A stretch of DNA of 5,830 nt from the NCBI GenBank assembly GCA_031268615.1, contig JAIRWZ010000096.1, positions 1 through 5,830 of the forward strand, given 5' to 3'. Numbering within the stretch: position 1 is the stretch's first letter; the number at the start of each line of letters is the position of its first letter. A program made the position numbers and the translations under genes. The DNA is from Actinomycetes bacterium. GTDB lineage: Bacteria > Actinomycetota > Coriobacteriia > WRKU01 > WQUG01. Shown in pieces: positions 1 through 4,770 of this stretch. The notes under the pieces were generated by a model. It saw nothing but the letters and a program-made list of their open reading frames with translations, made no database searches and was not told the origin of the DNA.

Positions 1-152
1 CCCAGCTATTTTCCGTCTGTTCAGTCATCTGCATTCCCTAGGAAATGACTATCTACCTGCACTAACTATGGCAAGTGCTTTTCACAGGTCGAAACTGCAT
101 TACCCTTGAGAAGCCGCCCGGGTTGCGAGAGGGTTGCGGAGTACACTACTAA
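1..152. other. non-coding left end, no gene seen
   Basis: No supported reading frame, RNA gene or clear terminator follows the toxin stop at 155-153. Two short direct repeats occur: ACTAACTAT at 61-69 and again at 148-156, where the second copy includes the toxin stop, and GGGTTGCG at 120-127 and 131-138. Their meaning is unknown. The region may be the boundary of the toxin-antitoxin cassette. Confidence 0.4.
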
Positions 153-452
153 CTATAGATTGAATAGCTCGGAGTGGCTACCGGTGCGTACCGCGGTAAT
201 AATCAAATCGTCTCCACTGATTTTATAAATAAATAGCCAGTCACCTTTCAGATGACATTCATGATATCCCATATAATTTCCTTTGAGCGCGTAATCGCGA
301 TACTTCGACGGCGGTGGTTTCCTCGCAACCAAGATACGCAAGACTGTATCAATTTCAGCAACATCAAGTCCTTTCTTCACACACTGCTTGTATTCTCTTT
401 TGAACCTAGCCCCTCTTATCAAAACACGATTTCCTAGCTTAATCATCTTCAT
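153..452 (-). CDS. yafQ: YafQ-family type II toxin (99 aa)
   Basis: This is a RelE-superfamily toxin of the YafQ branch. The sequence shows FKREYKQCVKKG (17-28), then Y-R-D-Y-A-L-K-G-N-Y-x-G-Y (51-63), E-C-H67-L-K-G-D71-W72-L-F-I-Y-K-I and the terminal V-R-T-G-S-H93-S-E-L-F97. YafQ toxins cleave mRNA in the ribosomal A site. Of the residues known to matter in E. coli YafQ (His50, His63, Asp67, His87, Phe91), four have equivalents (H67, D71, H93, F97), but the His50 position is Tyr54 here. Activity may therefore be changed or reduced; the fold looks complete. Candidate starts are GTG 455, ATG 452 and ATG 446, all within the antitoxin's last codons and with a poor ribosome-binding site. ATG 452 is taken, so translation is presumably coupled to the antitoxin. 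Confidence 0.88.
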   Translation of the reverse strand: MKMIKLGNRVLIRGARFKREYKQCVKKGLDVAEIDTVLRILVARKPPPSKYRDYALKGNYMGYHECHLKGDWLFIYKISGDDLIITAVRTGSHSELFNL

Positions 453-723
453 CACTTTCTAGTGCTGCCATAAACTCATCGACGGTGGCAAACGGGCCAA
501 CCAAGCCTTCTCCACGCTCTACTTCCTCTATTGCAGCAATCGTCTCCGCGTTAGGAACGTTTCCCCGCACATCAAAGGGAAAAGTTCCTTCGCGCACAAA
601 AGCAGTGATGAACATGCGAATCGCATTGGCTGGTGTCACCCCAAGCTCGCTGGTCAATTCAGAAAACTGCGCCTTTATTACCGGCGGAACTTTAGTTGTC
701 ACTGGCGTCATTATTTCAGACAT
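439..723 (-). CDS. dinJ: DinJ/RelB-family antitoxin (94 aa)
   Basis: This is a type II antitoxin of the RelB/DinJ family. An N-terminal ribbon-helix-helix segment (TTKVPPVIKAQFSELTSELG, about 9-28) leads into the hallmark L-G-V-T-P-A-N-A-I-R-M-F (27-38). This is followed by V-R-E-G-T-F-P-F-D-V (43-52) and P-N-A-E-T, which are diagnostic of DinJ/RelB. The acidic C-terminus (FATVDEFMAALESDEDD) would cover the toxin. The protein neutralises the YafQ-like toxin encoded next and probably represses the promoter at 760-768. Of the tandem ATGs, 723 has the better spacing from the Shine-Dalgarno; a start at 726 would add one Met. The stop lies inside the toxin reading frame, an overlap of 14 nt for the preferred toxin start. 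Confidence 0.88.
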   Translation of the reverse strand: MSEIMTPVTTKVPPVIKAQFSELTSELGVTPANAIRMFITAFVREGTFPFDVRGNVPNAETIAAIEEVERGEGLVGPFATVDEFMAALESDEDD

Positions 724-726
724 CAT

Positions 727-734
727 ACCTCCTT
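727..734 (-). promoter_or_regulatory. consensus Shine-Dalgarno that helps choose the DinJ start
   Basis: AAGGAGGT (734-727, minus strand) is a complete anti-16S match. It abuts the first of two tandem ATGs (726 and 723). From GGAGG the first ATG is only 1 nt away and the second 4 nt, so the second is the more workable start. The strong site contrasts with the weak one before the toxin, as expected if antitoxin is made in excess. Confidence 0.6.
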
Positions 735-750
735 ATATGGGTAAACTTTT

Positions 751-766
751 GTAGACATAAGTATAC
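751..766. promoter_or_regulatory. 16-bp imperfect palindrome, probable DinJ-type operator
   Basis: GTAGACATAAGTATAC matches its own reverse complement at 12 of 16 positions, with near-identical outer arms GTAGAC and GTATAC. It covers the -10 element and the predicted start site, so a ribbon-helix-helix antitoxin bound here would block RNA polymerase. The role is inferred from position and symmetry. Confidence 0.5.
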
Positions 767-768
767 CA
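760..768 (-). promoter_or_regulatory. extended -10 promoter of the dinJ/yafQ-like module
   Basis: On the minus strand, TGGTATACT (768-760) combines TATACT, 5/6 to the -10 consensus, with an upstream TG-N extension. The hexamer 17 bp upstream (AAGCTC, 788-783) is a poor -35, which suits an extended -10 promoter. Transcription would start near 753, about 30 nt before the antitoxin start. Confidence 0.5.
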
Positions 769-799
769 TTTTTGCTTTGCCTGAGCTTGCCAGAGGACT

Positions 800-1066
800 T
801 TAGTGATAAACGCTGCTGCGATGGCCGATACCTACCGCTATCACGATAAGCTCTCCATCGTCAATCTGGCAGATAACCCGATAGGCCCCCACTCGATACC
901 GCCAGAAACCAGACAGGTCACCCGAAAGAGGCTTGCCGTGCTGACGTGGATTGGCACAACCTTCCAAGTTGCAGGTAAGCCATCTCTTTATGCGTGCGCC
1001 TGTAGGATTGCCCAGTTTTCCCAGCTGACGCAGAGATTTAGCACTGAAAGCCAAATGGTAAACCAT
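800..1066 (-). CDS. relE: RelE-family mRNA interferase toxin (88 aa)
   Basis: The protein has the full RelE/StbE pattern: a first strand (VYHLAFSAK, 2-10), K-x-L-x-x-L-x-K helix sequence (10-18), P40-R-x-x-G-K45-P-L-S-G (40-49), F-W-R-Y-R-V-G-x-Y-R-V-I-C (54-66) and the closing G-I-G-H82-R83-S-S-V-Y87. RelE toxins are ribosome-dependent endoribonucleases that cleave mRNA in the A site. The basic and aromatic residues expected for activity (K45, R56/R58, R63, R83, Y87) are present, so the toxin looks intact. The length is normal for the family. Its ATG is 2 nt after the antitoxin stop with only a weak ribosome-binding site, implying translation coupled to the antitoxin. The assignment to RelE rather than ParE rests on the G-H-R-x-x-V-Y ending. 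Confidence 0.88.
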   Translation of the reverse strand: MVYHLAFSAKSLRQLGKLGNPTGARIKRWLTCNLEGCANPRQHGKPLSGDLSGFWRYRVGAYRVICQIDDGELIVIAVGIGHRSSVYH

Positions 1067-1068
1067 CG

Positions 1069-1302
1069 CTAGAACCCAAGAATTTTCGTTGCCTCTTCCA
1101 GCGAGTACCTTGTCTTGTCTTCAGAGTTTTTCCACTCCTCGATTTCCCTCAAGTCTTCGTAGTCCTCAATACGCGCCCATACACTGTTCAGCACAAATTC
1201 TGAAAGCGTTTGACCGTTAAAGTCAGCGATTTCCTTGATTTTTTGATATTCAACATCGTGTGTTCGAATGGTCAGATTCTTTGATTTAGCCGGCGTGCCC
1301 AT
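1069..1302 (-). CDS. ribbon-helix-helix type II antitoxin, RelB-like (77 aa)
   Basis: This is a small acidic antitoxin paired with the RelE-like toxin immediately downstream (2-nt gap). Residues 9-46 fit a ribbon-helix-helix fold: a beta strand (NLTIRTH, 9-15), helix A (EYQKIKEIADFNG, 18-30) and helix B introduced by the usual T-L-S-E-F motif (32-36, TLSEFVLNSVWARIED). The C-terminal part (about 48-77, charged, ending YSLEEATKILGF) resembles the toxin-wrapping tail of RelB/DUF6290-type antitoxins. Expected roles are neutralising the toxin by direct binding and repressing the module's promoter. ATG 1302 is the only sensible start. Its ribosome-binding site is an unusual G8 tract. The promoter and palindromic operator upstream support its being the first gene of an independent unit, not a part of the pilus operon. 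Confidence 0.8.
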   Translation of the reverse strand: MGTPAKSKNLTIRTHDVEYQKIKEIADFNGQTLSEFVLNSVWARIEDYEDLREIEEWKNSEDKTRYSLEEATKILGF

Positions 1303-1311
1303 GGTGGGTAT

Positions 1312-1319
1312 CCCCCCCC
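1312..1319 (-). repeat. G8 homopolymer in the antitoxin leader
   Basis: Eight consecutive G residues (minus strand) lie 9-17 nt upstream of the antitoxin ATG, in the place of its ribosome-binding site (AGGGGGGGGATACCCACC before ATG). The tract may serve as a poor Shine-Dalgarno element. Slipped-strand length change would alter the spacing or strength of that site. Confidence 0.5.
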
Positions 1320-1324
1320 TAGTC

Positions 1325-1343
1325 GTATTGACAATGTCAGTAC
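1325..1343. promoter_or_regulatory. 19-bp palindrome, probable antitoxin operator
   Basis: GTATTGACAATGTCAGTAC is an inverted repeat in which eight of nine base pairs match around a central A, including a perfect TGACA-A-TGTCA core. It lies directly against the -10 box and covers the predicted transcription start. This is where a ribbon-helix-helix antitoxin, alone or with its toxin, would repress its own promoter. Binding is inferred from position and symmetry only. Confidence 0.55.
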
Positions 1344-1372
1344 ACTCTACCGCAAGAAGAAGCGCCTGTCAA
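1344..1372 (-). promoter_or_regulatory. sigma70-type promoter of the RelB/RelE-like module
   Basis: Read on the minus strand, TTGACA (1372-1367) is a perfect -35 hexamer. A 17-nt spacer separates it from TAGAGT (1349-1344), a 4/6 match to the -10 consensus. Transcription would start near 1337, leaving a leader of about 35 nt before the antitoxin ATG at 1302. Position, spacing and the palindrome just downstream all agree with an autoregulated toxin-antitoxin promoter. Confidence 0.6.
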
Positions 1373-1381
1373 ATAACTTGC

Positions 1382-1430
1382 CCACCAGATTTTGCCTGAC
1401 TGTTTGTCTGACAGATTCTGCCTTTGGTGG
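1382..1430 (-). repeat. intergenic imperfect direct repeat inside a possible long hairpin
   Basis: Downstream of the FHA stop, CAGATTTTGCCT (1386-1397) and CAGATTCTGCCT (1412-1423) form a 12-nt direct repeat with one mismatch. The flanking CCACCA (1382-1387) and TGGTGG (1425-1430) can pair as the base of a stem with a loop of about 37 nt. This could act as a weak operon terminator or processing site, but there is no compact GC stem followed by a T-run. No convincing rho-independent terminator separates the pilus operon from the toxin-antitoxin genes. Confidence 0.25.
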
Positions 1431-1446
1431 CCGTTACTTGCTCCCC

Positions 1447-1911
1447 TCATGCGCTTCCCTGAACAGTGAGGCTCCAGTCTGTCAACTCGATACATGCGCC
1501 ATCGCTAATTTTTGCTGGGGAAGCGTGGGCGTTCTCGTCAATAATGAGTGAAGTTTGTCCATTCAAAAGTTCCGCGTACAGGTATCCCTCACTGCGATAC
1601 AAATGCAAATGACGCTCGGAGATGTGATTATCAACCAATACTATGTCGTTGTAGTCGCGCGAACCGACATAGATTGATCCTCTTCGAGACACCACCCGCC
1701 GCAACAGACGGCCTGCCCGTCGTAGCTCGACCTTCAGACAGCGATCAGGCAGCGGCGGCGTTATCAACACCGGGCGAATTTCGCGCCGCCGGATTTGCGC
1801 GTCGTTTTCTTCGGTCATGCGCGCAGACATTTCCGCGAAACTGTAGTAGCACTCAAAACAGGTGGCAGCCTCGTCGCTGGCTTTCGCGCCGCACAGGGGA
1901 CAGGTTTTCAT
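1447..1911 (-). CDS. zinc-ribbon plus FHA-domain protein (154 aa)
   Basis: The N-terminus carries a four-cysteine zinc ribbon, C4-x2-C7 ... C18-x2-C21 (MKTCPLCGAK... TCFECYYSF). A charged linker follows (about 28-57), then a forkhead-associated domain from about 58 to 152. FHA landmarks are Y-V-G83-S-R-D-Y-N-D-I-V-L (81-92), S98-E-R-H101 and N117-G118. FHA domains bind phosphothreonine peptides, so this protein may read Ser/Thr-kinase signalling for the pilus system. The arginine that normally follows the first Gly (G-R) is Ser84 here, with Arg85 next to it, so phosphopeptide binding may be weakened or non-canonical. No signal peptide or membrane helix is present, so it is cytoplasmic. ATG 1911 overlaps the upstream stop by 4 nt. 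It is the last gene of the pilus operon. Zinc-ribbon/FHA proteins near actinobacterial Tad or secretion loci are the nearest analogy. Confidence 0.8.
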   Translation of the reverse strand: MKTCPLCGAKASDEAATCFECYYSFAEMSARMTEENDAQIRRREIRPVLITPPLPDRCLKVELRRAGRLLRRVVSRRGSIYVGSRDYNDIVLVDNHISERHLHLYRSEGYLYAELLNGQTSLIIDENAHASPAKISDGACIELTDWSLTVQGSA

Positions 1912-2213
1912 TGCTCATCAACCGCCACATATTCACCGCGTTGTAACCAGAAACCGTGACGAGCCGGTCGCTCCAACACCCGACAGGTTCCTGCGGGCGC
2001 CGGGCAAATACGTCCCGGACACACGCGTCGCTGCGTTTTCAGGACACGCCAACGTCGGTCCAGCCAAGCCAGGTCTATCTCATAGCGCATACCGATGGTA
2101 TGTACCCCTTTGCAGGGATTGATACACAGAGCTTCAAAAGGCAACTGCTCTGGATTTGTGCCAAGCAAGCCACGCAGTCGCTCGAAATAGTGCTGGGTGA
2201 CATGAATGTTCAT
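1908..2213 (-). CDS. DUF192 family protein (101 aa)
   Basis: The sequence fits the DUF192 family throughout: R-L-R-G-L-L-G (12-18), a Cys-containing stretch before V-H-T-I-G-M-R-Y-E-I-D-L-A-W-L-D (37-52), then R-V-L (56-58), P-G-R (66-68) and C-R-V-L-E (77-81). The length of about 100 aa is that of the bare domain. There is no signal peptide, so this copy is probably cytoplasmic, unlike the many secreted DUF192 proteins. The biochemical role of the family is not established. Cysteines at 30, 34, 65, 70 and 77 are numerous for its size and could bind metal or be redox-active (inference). It is coupled to the preceding pseudopilin and to the following FHA gene by ATGA overlaps at both ends, so its job is presumably tied to the pilus operon. 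ATG 2213 is preceded by GGAG and GAGGG sequences. Confidence 0.82.
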   Translation of the reverse strand: MNIHVTQHYFERLRGLLGTNPEQLPFEALCINPCKGVHTIGMRYEIDLAWLDRRWRVLKTQRRVCPGRICPAPAGTCRVLERPARHGFWLQRGEYVAVDEQ

Positions 2214-2623
2214 AGCCCTCTACTCCAGGGAATAACCAGGGTTTTATTGCGTGAAAAAGCCGCTTTTGTACCCTTGCCAAACAGTCGGTACTCCAGACGA
2301 AAGGTCAGAACACGTCGCTCGAAAAAAGCTTCATTTTGCGCGACAGTCGTCACCGTAGCGCGAAAAGGTCCCCTTGTGCCGCCACGGTAGCCCAATCCGG
2401 TGTCCAAAGCTGTTGGCGCACACGAAGCAGGGTCGTCGGGCGACGTGACCAAAGCGCGCGCTACCTCGTTGCAAATACGGTCAAAGCGTGCGGCTTCGGC
2501 AACAAACATGCCCACATTGGTGACCATGATCAAGGTCAGGAAGAAGACCGGAATGGCCGCGGCCAACTCCGGCAACATCTGCCCTCGTTCATCGCGTTGT
2601 ACCGCACGAAAAACTCCCCGCAC
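2210..2623 (-). CDS. small TadE/TadF-like pseudopilin (137 aa)
   Basis: The leader MRGVFRAVQRDERG is followed by QMLPELAAAIPVFFLTLIMV: predicted cleavage after G14, Glu19 at +5 and a membrane helix at about 20-43. The exported domain (about 95 aa) has a short helical part (EAARFDRICNEVARALV), two cysteines (C51, C68) that could form a disulfide, and a beta-rich C-terminal half ending TLVIPWSRGL. This architecture fits TadE/TadF minor pseudopilins. It forms a second pseudopilin, downstream of the large TadG-like gene. The start is GTG 2623: GGGAGG (2629-2634) lies 5 nt upstream, and the stop TAA of the preceding gene (2627-2625) sits within that spacer. The longer open frame back to 2689 would add residues (MPRRWRPCALVV) that only mirror the upstream gene and would displace the leader. 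Its stop overlaps the next ATG (ATGA). Confidence 0.8.
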   Translation of the reverse strand: MRGVFRAVQRDERGQMLPELAAAIPVFFLTLIMVTNVGMFVAEAARFDRICNEVARALVTSPDDPASCAPTALDTGLGYRGGTRGPFRATVTTVAQNEAFFERRVLTFRLEYRLFGKGTKAAFSRNKTLVIPWSRGL

Positions 2624-2624
2624 G

Positions 2625-4748
2625 TTAACCTCCCAACCCCGCCAGCAGCTCGCGACGACGAGCGCGCACGGCCGCCACCGCCTGGGCACACAGCTGTTTT
2701 ATTTGTGCGGAAAAAGGAAGTGAGATAGCCACGCCCAGTATACGAAGTTCTGTCAAACGCTCTATCTGCCCACTGAAATCTGCGCAGAACTCATCAATAC
2801 CAACTGACAGCGCCGCCTGAATACCCGCCGTATTTGCCCCGTAGCTGTCGCGCAGTATTCGCTTGCCACTACGCAAGACACTGACAATGCTGCCTTCCGG
2901 ACCAGAGGCCGCCTCGTCGCCAATAGCCGAGCTATCGACCAGCGCAGGCTGAAAGCGACGCAAATCAGGCGGCGTGACTTCTGCCGCAGATAACAATTTG
3001 CGCAACGCTGGCGCAAACACCGTATCCAGGCCCCAGGGAAGCCCCGACAACAAAGCGTCAAAGCTAGCAGCGCCCTTCGTATACAAATCCAGACAACTGC
3101 CCCATAGACGCGCCACAAAAGAGCCACCCAAACCTTCCACCGACAACAAAGCGCCGACAGCTTTTTCCCATCCGAGGACACTGTCGCCAGATGGCTGAGT
3201 ATCAGCGAGCAGCGACGGAATGGTTGACTCACGAGTCGAGGGCATCAGACGGGCGGCGGCGATTGCCACCTGACGCCCCAGCCGCAACTCACTAGCCGCC
3301 GTCAGCGGAGGCAAGGTGAAATCAGGTAAAGCGCGTTCATTGGTCGTTGCCACTATGCAGAGCCATCCCCGTGCGCCGGCAGGTGCATAACGCAAGCGGC
3401 CTCCTGCCAGCCAGGTTTTTGCCTCTTTCACAATATCAGTCAGGGCGCTACCGACGTCCTCCGTCAGTTGCGTTTGCTCGGCCTTCAGGCGCTCTTTCGC
3501 CTTGCTCCAGGCACGCAGAGCCGCAGCTTCCTCATTCCACGTTTCACAGAAGTCTTCCAACGGAGCAGACCACAGGGCGACGGCACGCCAATGCGGTGGG
3601 GCGCACAGCACGCAAGGAGGGTGGTCGTCGTCGCCTTCCACTTCACTCAAACGTACCCGCCCCAGCGCGTGCGTGGCGCCAGCCAGTCCAAAACAATTAC
3701 GGTCATCGTGATAGGCTCTCCGCTCACCCGTAGTATGTTGTAGCAACCAATACCTCTGTTCCCGTCTGCTTTCCAGCAAAGAAGCCGCGCGTATATCTGA
3801 AGCAGAGATTTTTTCGGAACCCGCCGGTGCCGAGCCGATAGCAGCCGGTACCCCACGCTTCAACTCAGTAGTCAGACGGTCGTATTCATCTTGAACGTTC
3901 GAGGTCAGTCTGGCGCGATTAGCCCCCGTGTCCTCTATCGGAGCCGGATGAGTCGGTATGCTTACTTCACGCTGTGCCAGCTCGCGAAATCCCCGTTTGA
4001 AATCGTCAAAAGCGCTTGTCGGCTCCCAGTACACCAGAGTTGTTCCCGCAGGTTTGAATACATCCAGGCGAAAACATGTCTCCCGTCCCCGCTCAACCTC
4101 ACGCTCCAGTGTCTGAATGGCAGCAGCACGGTCACTGTTTTCCTCATTGGCCTTTGCAACTTCACGCAATAGTTTTTTCTCTTCTGCAGGAAAGCCGGTC
4201 AATTCTACGGTGCCACGAGCCGGAAGGGGAATGGCAACACTGACATACTGCGCACCGGTAAACGACTCCCATGTCTGCGCGTTTACCTGCACCGTCCGGT
4301 AACTCTGTGCCAGTGATAAATACGGGGCAGCCTCACACAGAGCTTGTGCCAATTTCTGAACGTCTTGTGCAAAGTCACGACGCTTCTCACAGAATTTGCG
4401 GTCGAATTCCAGCGCCTTATCAAAAAAGGCCACTGCCCCACTGCCTCCTACCGGTGAAGCTACCACTGACAGTACACCAGCTACCACCACCACACAATGC
4501 AACACCAGACCAAATAGGTTAGCGGTCAAAAGCAAAGCGTCCAGCACCTGAATACAGGCGACCACCTTTGCTCCCGCGTCTGCCGCCGACAACGCTCCTA
4601 AATCTGCCAACGTTTGAATGTCAGCCGATGACGAACTCGTCCAGTATCCTTGCAGCGATACGGCCATCAAAGCCAACACCAGCACGACAGCCAAAACCAC
4701 GCCCAATGAGGTCGAACCCCGCTCGTCTCTAAACCAGTTCATCCTCAT
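2625..4748 (-). CDS. large TadG-like exported/membrane protein with embedded HCCC putative zinc module (707 aa)
   Basis: The N-terminus MRMNWFRDERG followed by STSLGVVLAVVLVLALMAV copies the leader of the neighbouring pseudopilins, but the +5 residue is Gly16, not Glu, so cleavage there is uncertain. Residues about 15-35 form the first membrane helix. 'ADIQTLADLGALSAADAGA' (42-60) matches the post-helix 'D-x-x-A-L-A-A-A' region of TadG proteins. A second hydrophobic block covers 66-98. A probable coiled coil lies at 187-225. Residues 336-386 contain Y346-H347-x4-C352 ... P-C379-x2-C382-x-P-P, resembling a short zinc-binding module often written G-x-x-Y-H-x4-C...P-C-x-x-C. The rest is helix-rich without a recognised domain. 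The start is ATG 4748: an in-frame TGA lies two codons upstream, and purine-rich sites are at 4756-4760 and 4762-4770. By size and position this is the TadG-type surface/tip protein of the operon. The family assignment is inferred, not matched over its length. Confidence 0.65.
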   Translation of the reverse strand: MRMNWFRDERGSTSLGVVLAVVLVLALMAVSLQGYWTSSSSADIQTLADLGALSAADAGAKVVACIQVLDALLLTANLFGLVLHCVVVVAGVLSVVASPVGGSGAVAFFDKALEFDRKFCEKRRDFAQDVQKLAQALCEAAPYLSLAQSYRTVQVNAQTWESFTGAQYVSVAIPLPARGTVELTGFPAEEKKLLREVAKANEENSDRAAAIQTLEREVERGRETCFRLDVFKPAGTTLVYWEPTSAFDDFKRGFRELAQREVSIPTHPAPIEDTGANRARLTSNVQDEYDRLTTELKRGVPAAIGSAPAGSEKISASDIRAASLLESRREQRYWLLQHTTGERRAYHDDRNCFGLAGATHALGRVRLSEVEGDDDHPPCVLCAPPHWRAVALWSAPLEDFCETWNEEAAALRAWSKAKERLKAEQTQLTEDVGSALTDIVKEAKTWLAGGRLRYAPAGARGWLCIVATTNERALPDFTLPPLTAASELRLGRQVAIAAARLMPSTRESTIPSLLADTQPSGDSVLGWEKAVGALLSVEGLGGSFVARLWGSCLDLYTKGAASFDALLSGLPWGLDTVFAPALRKLLSAAEVTPPDLRRFQPALVDSSAIGDEAASGPEGSIVSVLRSGKRILRDSYGANTAGIQAALSVGIDEFCADFSGQIERLTELRILGVAISLPFSAQIKQLCAQAVAAVRARRRELLAGLGG

Positions 4749-4770
4749 GTTTCAGCCCCCGACCTCCCCT

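Noticed and set aside
1..152. Attachment site or mobile-element end
   Set aside because: Only short 8-9 nt direct repeats are present, with no terminal inverted repeat, integrase or transposase in the window.
153..1302. ParE-type gyrase-inhibiting toxins
   Set aside because: Both toxins show RelE/YafQ signature endings (G-H-R-S-S-V-Y and R-T-G-S-H-S-E-L-F), which point to mRNA interferases and not to ParE.
1380..1446. Rho-independent terminator after the FHA gene
   Set aside because: Only a 6-bp stem with a loop of about 37 nt can be drawn, and there is no T-run on the 3' side, so it was kept only as a low-confidence hairpin/repeat.
1548..2390. Long plus-strand open frames opposite the FHA, DUF192 and pseudopilin genes
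   Set aside because: They are antisense shadows: the minus-strand frames have clear domain matches, tight gene overlaps and ribosome-binding sites, while the plus-strand translations show no recognisable domain and low-complexity composition.
2624..2689. Longer N-terminus for the small TadE/F-like protein from a GTG at 2689
   Set aside because: It would overlap the upstream gene by 65 nt and put 22 residues ahead of the leader. GTG 2623 has GGGAGG at ideal spacing.
2762..3856. Overlapping open frames of 69-156 aa on both strands inside the 707-aa gene
   Set aside because: The 707-aa frame is continuous, has a proper start and pilin-like N-terminus, and fits operon spacing. The shorter frames are rich in Arg, Cys and Pro as expected for shadow translation.
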